Shown here piece by piece: positions 60,116 through 64,000 of a stretch of 64,000 nt of DNA. Numbering within the stretch: the stretch's first letter is position 1; the number at the start of each line of letters is the position of its first letter. The stretch is taken from positions 1 to 64,000 of the forward strand of contig JAYQJE010000001.1 of NCBI GenBank assembly GCA_038142005.1, read 5' to 3'. This DNA is from SHAN690 sp023262195 (GTDB lineage: Bacteria; Bacteroidota; Bacteroidia; Flavobacteriales_G; Salibacteraceae). Both the position numbers and the translations under genes were made by a program. The notes under the pieces were generated by a model. It ran no database searches. It was given only the letters and a program-made list of their open reading frames with translations, and had not been told where the DNA came from.

Positions 60116-60383
60116 CGAGGATATTTATCAGGGATTGCGCGAAAAGTTCGCTGCAGACCAGAATTGGCCCCAAGTCTATCTCTTCAAATTCATTGTGCCC
60201 AATGACAATAAAACCGTGGCACTAACTCAAGCATTATTTGGACAACAGGCTCAGGTGAGCATGACAAAAAGCAGAACCGGAAAATACGTTAGCATTTCTG
60301 CCAAAGAGATGATGCTGTCGAGCGATGAAGTCATCAAAATCTACGAGAAATCATCAAAAATCAAAGGATTGATTGCGCTTTAG
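60108..60383 (+). CDS. DUF493 (YbeD-like) protein
   Basis: 91 residues: LYQ-less opening, then WPQVYLFKFIVPND and KYVSISAKEMMLSSDEVIKIYEK, the ACT-like small fold of DUF493. Role in other bacteria is unclear (linked to lipoylation genes in E. coli by position). Its stop overlaps the convergent kinase gene by four bases. Confidence 0.85.
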   Translation: MPDEDIYQGLREKFAADQNWPQVYLFKFIVPNDNKTVALTQALFGQQAQVSMTKSRTGKYVSISAKEMMLSSDEVIKIYEKSSKIKGLIAL

Positions 60384-62379
60384 GCGACCTCTAAATGAGG
60401 GTCACTCTTCATGGCTTTTTCTATATCAGATCGTTGCTTTTCTAAACCAATGAACTCAATTCTGAAATACGTACCTGGCCTTTCGACCCTTACGATTGTA
60501 CCGTCAAGTTGATCGGCAAGGGTTGCCACAAGCTCCATTCCTAATGAATTCGAATTCTTGAATGAAAAGTCCTTCTTAAGGCCAACTCCATTGTCGCCAA
60601 CGAAAAGCTCGAATAGACCTTTCTCGTTCTTCTTCAAGTGCACCGCAATTTCTCCAGAGTCTCTACCTTCAAAAGCGTGTTTGAGTGTATTCGAAATCAA
60701 TTCATTTAGAAGCAGCCCCAGTGGTACGAGAGTGTCCAAACTCAAATGCTCAATCTTCACGTTGATGTCCAAATTAATGTGCTGGTTGAGTCGATAACTG
60801 CGAAGCAAATTCTGGGTTAATTGAGTGACGTATTGTTGAATATTTATGTTGCTTAAATCATGGGCTTCATACATCTTTTCGTGAATCAAGGCCATCGAGA
60901 TGATTCGATTTTGACACTCGTCAAAAAGCTCTAAAGCTTCACGATCTTCCGTATACGCACACTGTAAACGTATGAGGCTGTTTATCACTTGTAAATTGTT
61001 TTTTACCCTATGGTGGATTTCTTTGAGAAGCACCTCCTTTTCTTCCTTTTGCTTCCGTATATTTTTGTTCTGCTTTTGAAGCAGCTCCATTGCCTTGCGC
61101 TTCTCACGGTTGATTCTTGCAAAAATGAATATCGAAATCAGAGCTAAAATCAACCCACCAACCGAAGCAATAATGAGAATCCGATTTCTACCCAGCTCAA
61201 GTTCTTGTATTTGATTCTCGCGCGTAAGAATCTCGATTTCTTTTGCCTTTTGTTCGTTTTCATACTTGGCCTCAATTGAAGAGGTGAGTTCTGCGGTTTG
61301 CTCATTGAAGAGCGTGTCTTTCATTTGGGCATATTTGGCTTTATACTCCAATGCATTTTCGTAATCACCCATTTCGATGTAGAGCTCACTTAAGTTATTG
61401 TAACTGTCCCTTACTTCTCGTTTTGCCCCAATCTCACTCGAAAGTTCGAGCACGCCATTTAAATAGTTTAGTGCAGAATCACTCCTACCCGTGAGCTTAT
61501 AAACAGTGCCAATTCCCTTCATAGAACTCAACATACCTTTTTTGTCGCCAAGCTCTTCCTGAATCTCGAGTGCTTTCTGCTGATACTCTAATGCCTTTTC
61601 AAAAGCATCTTGAGCTGCATATACATCTCCGATGTTGGTGTAGGATTCGGATTCACCCCGTTGGTTTCCGAGTTTTTTGCGTGTGTCGAGCGAGCGCATG
61701 TGAAGGTCCAACGACACATCGTAAGCGCCATCTTCGTAGGCAATGATGCCCATGTTGTTCAAAATTCCTGCGATTTGACTTTCATCACCAAGCTTTTCAA
61801 AAATCTCTAAGGCTCGCTTATAATAAAGATTGGCCTGAGGATAGTTCCCCTGCAAATAGTATACGGTGCCGATATTACTAAAGGTTTTCCCCAAACCCTC
61901 TTCATTGCCAATGTCTTGCATGATTCTCAATGAACTCATGTACTCTTCTATGGCATCCGAATAATCTCCTGTTTGGGTATAAACAGCACCCTTTGCATTG
62001 TGTGAGGTGGCCATGCCTTCTGGTCACCAATCTCTGTCATCAATTCGAGCGATCGCTCTTGATAGCTCAGTGCGGTGGAATAAATCGCCTTGTAGTAATT
62101 AATGATGCCCAGAGTACTGTATGACAAAGCGATACCTCGCTTAAATCCAAGCTTTTGCGAAACGAACAAAGCCCTGTTGGCGTACTTCTCAGAACCAACA
62201 ATATCGTTATTAAAAAACTCTCGACTAAGTTCATAGAGCAGAATCACCTTATTAGTGTCCTGCTTTGATGTTCTCAAAACCTGAAATAGGCTATCAATCT
62301 TTGCTTGATCCTGTGCGAGTAGTCCCGAAGTTGCTAAACCAAGTAAACCGATTAGCGCTATGCGTTTTATCCTTAACAT
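60380..62379 (-). CDS. TPR-containing sensor kinase with HisKA_2 domain (one frame break)
   Basis: About 666 residues after adding one G near 62013-62015. Signal peptide (SGLLAQDQ), about eight to ten TPR repeats in the periplasm (LSYSTLGIINYYKA, TFSNIGTVYYLQGN, SYTNIGDVYAAQDA), then a coiled coil, one TM helix (IASVGGLILALISIFIF), and a kinase core with HisKA_2 H-box EIHHRVKNNLQVINSLIRLQ, N-box LLNELISNTLKHAF and G1 VGDNGVGL. No response regulator lies next to it on this strand. Ligand unknown; TPRs may sense protein partners. Confidence 0.92.
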
Positions 62380-62489
62380 GTTTCCTATGAATTATTCAAA
62401 GTAAGCAGGATAATTTGATAGTTCAAAAACTTCCTTTCATCCATCATTGGACTTAATGTATAATTTCATCGTCAGAACGTTGCAATTAT

Positions 62490-64000
62490 GTTGAAGCTAT
62501 CTTTTTTTATACATGTCTTTGTATTAAGCTGCCTGGTCAGTTCAGCACAAGTTCGATTGAGGTTTGTTAATGCCTCGCCTGATAGTGCATACGGCTCGGT
62601 AGACTTTTACATTGATGGCTTGCTCGCGGCAGATAGTGTTGCGTTTCAATATACCTCTATGGACCTCAGTGTCGACACCAATACCAACATTACAATTCAT
62701 GTATGTCCTGCGTCAAGCCAAGATACAAGCTCATCTATATATCGAACCGAAATAACTACAGGAATCCCTGAAAGGCGCTTGTTCATTTTCAATGGTCTAA
62801 CCTCAGCAGGATATGAACAAAATATCGAACCAAGTCTGATCGAATGGCTAGGTTACCTAGATACAGCAAGGCTAGAAGGATTCACCAATTTTGGTGTAGC
62901 AAATTTTACTGGTGATCTGAAAAAATTTGATTTACGTGAGACTTCCAATTTGAATGGAATCATCACAAACGATTTAGAAAGCAATGCTGTCACATCCTAC
63001 GACTACATAGAAACCTTAAACTATACGTTGCTGGTTCAAGACAGTTTGAGCGAAATCACACTACGTGAACTTAACTTCGATCTAGCCCATCGCGGCCTCT
63101 CAGGAGATGCTGCACATTTACTGCTCACAGGCTTCTCAAATCCGTCAGTCAACAACAATGGTCCAGCGCTACAGCTTATGTTACTTCCAGATACCGCTGG
63201 AAGTTTGATACCATTCGACAATAAGACTAGCACAATACAAATCGTGAACAACAGCTATGATCCAGCGCTTCAGTTCATCGATGTGTATATTGGGTCGAGT
63301 CTACGTGCAAATGACTTGGAGTTTAGGTCTGCAACTGCTTATTTACCGATCGGAACTGCAGTGGAAAACACCATCGGAATTGCAGCTGGTTCTTCCACCA
63401 GCGCCATAGACACCCTCACTTCCATCCGACTCACCACATCATCCGATGATCAGCATCAACTGATTGTAAACGGGGCTACACAAACCAATCTTGTACCATT
63501 TCAACCGCTAGAAATACTTAAAACTAACACAAGAAATACCGCTACCCTAGGTTACAACGTTGATGTGAAATTGGCAAATAGCAGCCCAGATTTACCAATA
63601 GCTGACTTTGTTGAGTTTGATCTTATCAATGAAGCAATAATCACAGACCTGGGATATGGTGAGATTTCAACGTATAAGTCAATCATACCTGGCGCACTGC
63701 GATTAAACCTGATTGGAGGCACAGACACAGTTAAGACATATTCTCCAGACCTATCATCCCGAGCAAGCGAGGCACAAACTTGGGTTATTTCAGGCCTGGT
63801 AGATACCTCCAATTTCAACACTACCTACAAAATTGGAATTTGGGTTGTGAAACCTGAAGGTGGCCGCTTATCTGAACTTGCACAAACCACTTCAATTCCT
63901 GAGATCAATCAATCACGGACCTGTACTGTATATCCAAACCCAACGACAGCGATCATAAATACAAAGTGTTCAAGTCGCATAGAGCGCATTATTCTAACCG
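62490..64000 (+). CDS. DUF4397-type T9SS cargo protein (runs off the right edge)
   Basis: Open without a stop from ATG 62490 to the window end (over 500 residues). Signal peptide ends VSSAQ; the mature part opens VRLRFVNASPDSAYGSVDFYIDG, the DUF4397 pattern, which recurs less clearly three or four times (e.g. IQIVNNSYDPALQFIDVYIG and LGYNVDVKLANSSPDLPIADF). Near the edge CTVYPNPTTAIINTK begins a T9SS type A sorting domain. Likely exported and surface-anchored. Ligand unknown. Confidence 0.85.

Noticed and set aside
1..64000. Programmed ribosomal frameshifting as an explanation for the breaks
   Set aside because: Breaks are of both signs, lack a common slippery heptamer or downstream structure, and hit about 25 unrelated genes.
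1..64000. CRISPR arrays, integrases, transposases, prophage or conjugation genes
   Set aside because: No spaced direct repeats of CRISPR type and no recognised mobile-element proteins were found; tandem protein repeats (PKD, FGxG, TPR) explain the repetitive DNA.

Overview
The window is from a member of the Bacteroidota, most likely a marine-type Flavobacteriales relative. The evidence is type IX secretion (T9SS) cargo tails, PKD, OmpA and WD40-like surface proteins, bacillithiol genes (BshB1 and a YtxJ-like protein), a Bacteroidota-type ccm cluster, -7 boxes of the form TAnnTTTG, and almost no Shine-Dalgarno signals. It is ordinary chromosomal sequence. I saw no phage, transposase, CRISPR array or plasmid functions.

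Layout. 1-3283: a large PKD-repeat surface protein that runs off the left edge, plus a small secreted protein. 3366-7448: a DUF4301 protein, divergent queE, and a PorE-like OmpA protein. 7455-11729: a three-gene minus-strand operon (lipoprotein, outer-membrane barrel, T9SS cargo). 11867-17883: DUF72, two GT-C membrane glycosyltransferases, a GT2 transferase and DUF4199. 17931-18077: SRP RNA with a near-perfect promoter. 18221-21122: a Cys-rich lipoprotein, YtxJ, a small basic protein and DUF4173. 21406-25726: two SGNH esterases and an MBOAT acyltransferase, probably an O-acetylation module. 25824-33283: an FAD oxidoreductase, an orphan membrane protein, a DUF457 hydrolase, a papain-like hydrolase, an RsmF-like methylase, aat, nth and acylphosphatase. 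33392-35960: bcp, recA and a TPR lipoprotein. 36016-37769: an Ig/OmpL47-like repeat protein. 37869-41047: the thrS-infC-rpmI-rplT operon. 41134-43529: a repeat-fused potassium-channel-like protein and TerC. 43620-44619: a small lipoprotein gene, a decayed copy of it, and tRNA-His. 44766-50064: GT9, a flippase, and a large T9SS cargo protein. 50146-58061: bshB1, ccmB-C-D-E-F, DUF2520, a KdsC-like phosphatase, UbiA and Maf. 58120-62379: a two-component system, DUF493, and a TPR sensor kinase. 62490-64000: a DUF4397 T9SS cargo protein that runs off the right edge.

A major caveat is that about 25 reading-frame breaks occur in 64 kb. Nearly all can be explained by a single base gained or lost in a short homopolymer, and they hit essential genes such as thrS as well as accessory ones. 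In each case the lengths restore one continuous protein of normal family size. I therefore read them as sequencing or assembly errors and give each such gene as one feature spanning the break. Gene calls rest on recognised motifs and family memory; no database search was possible.
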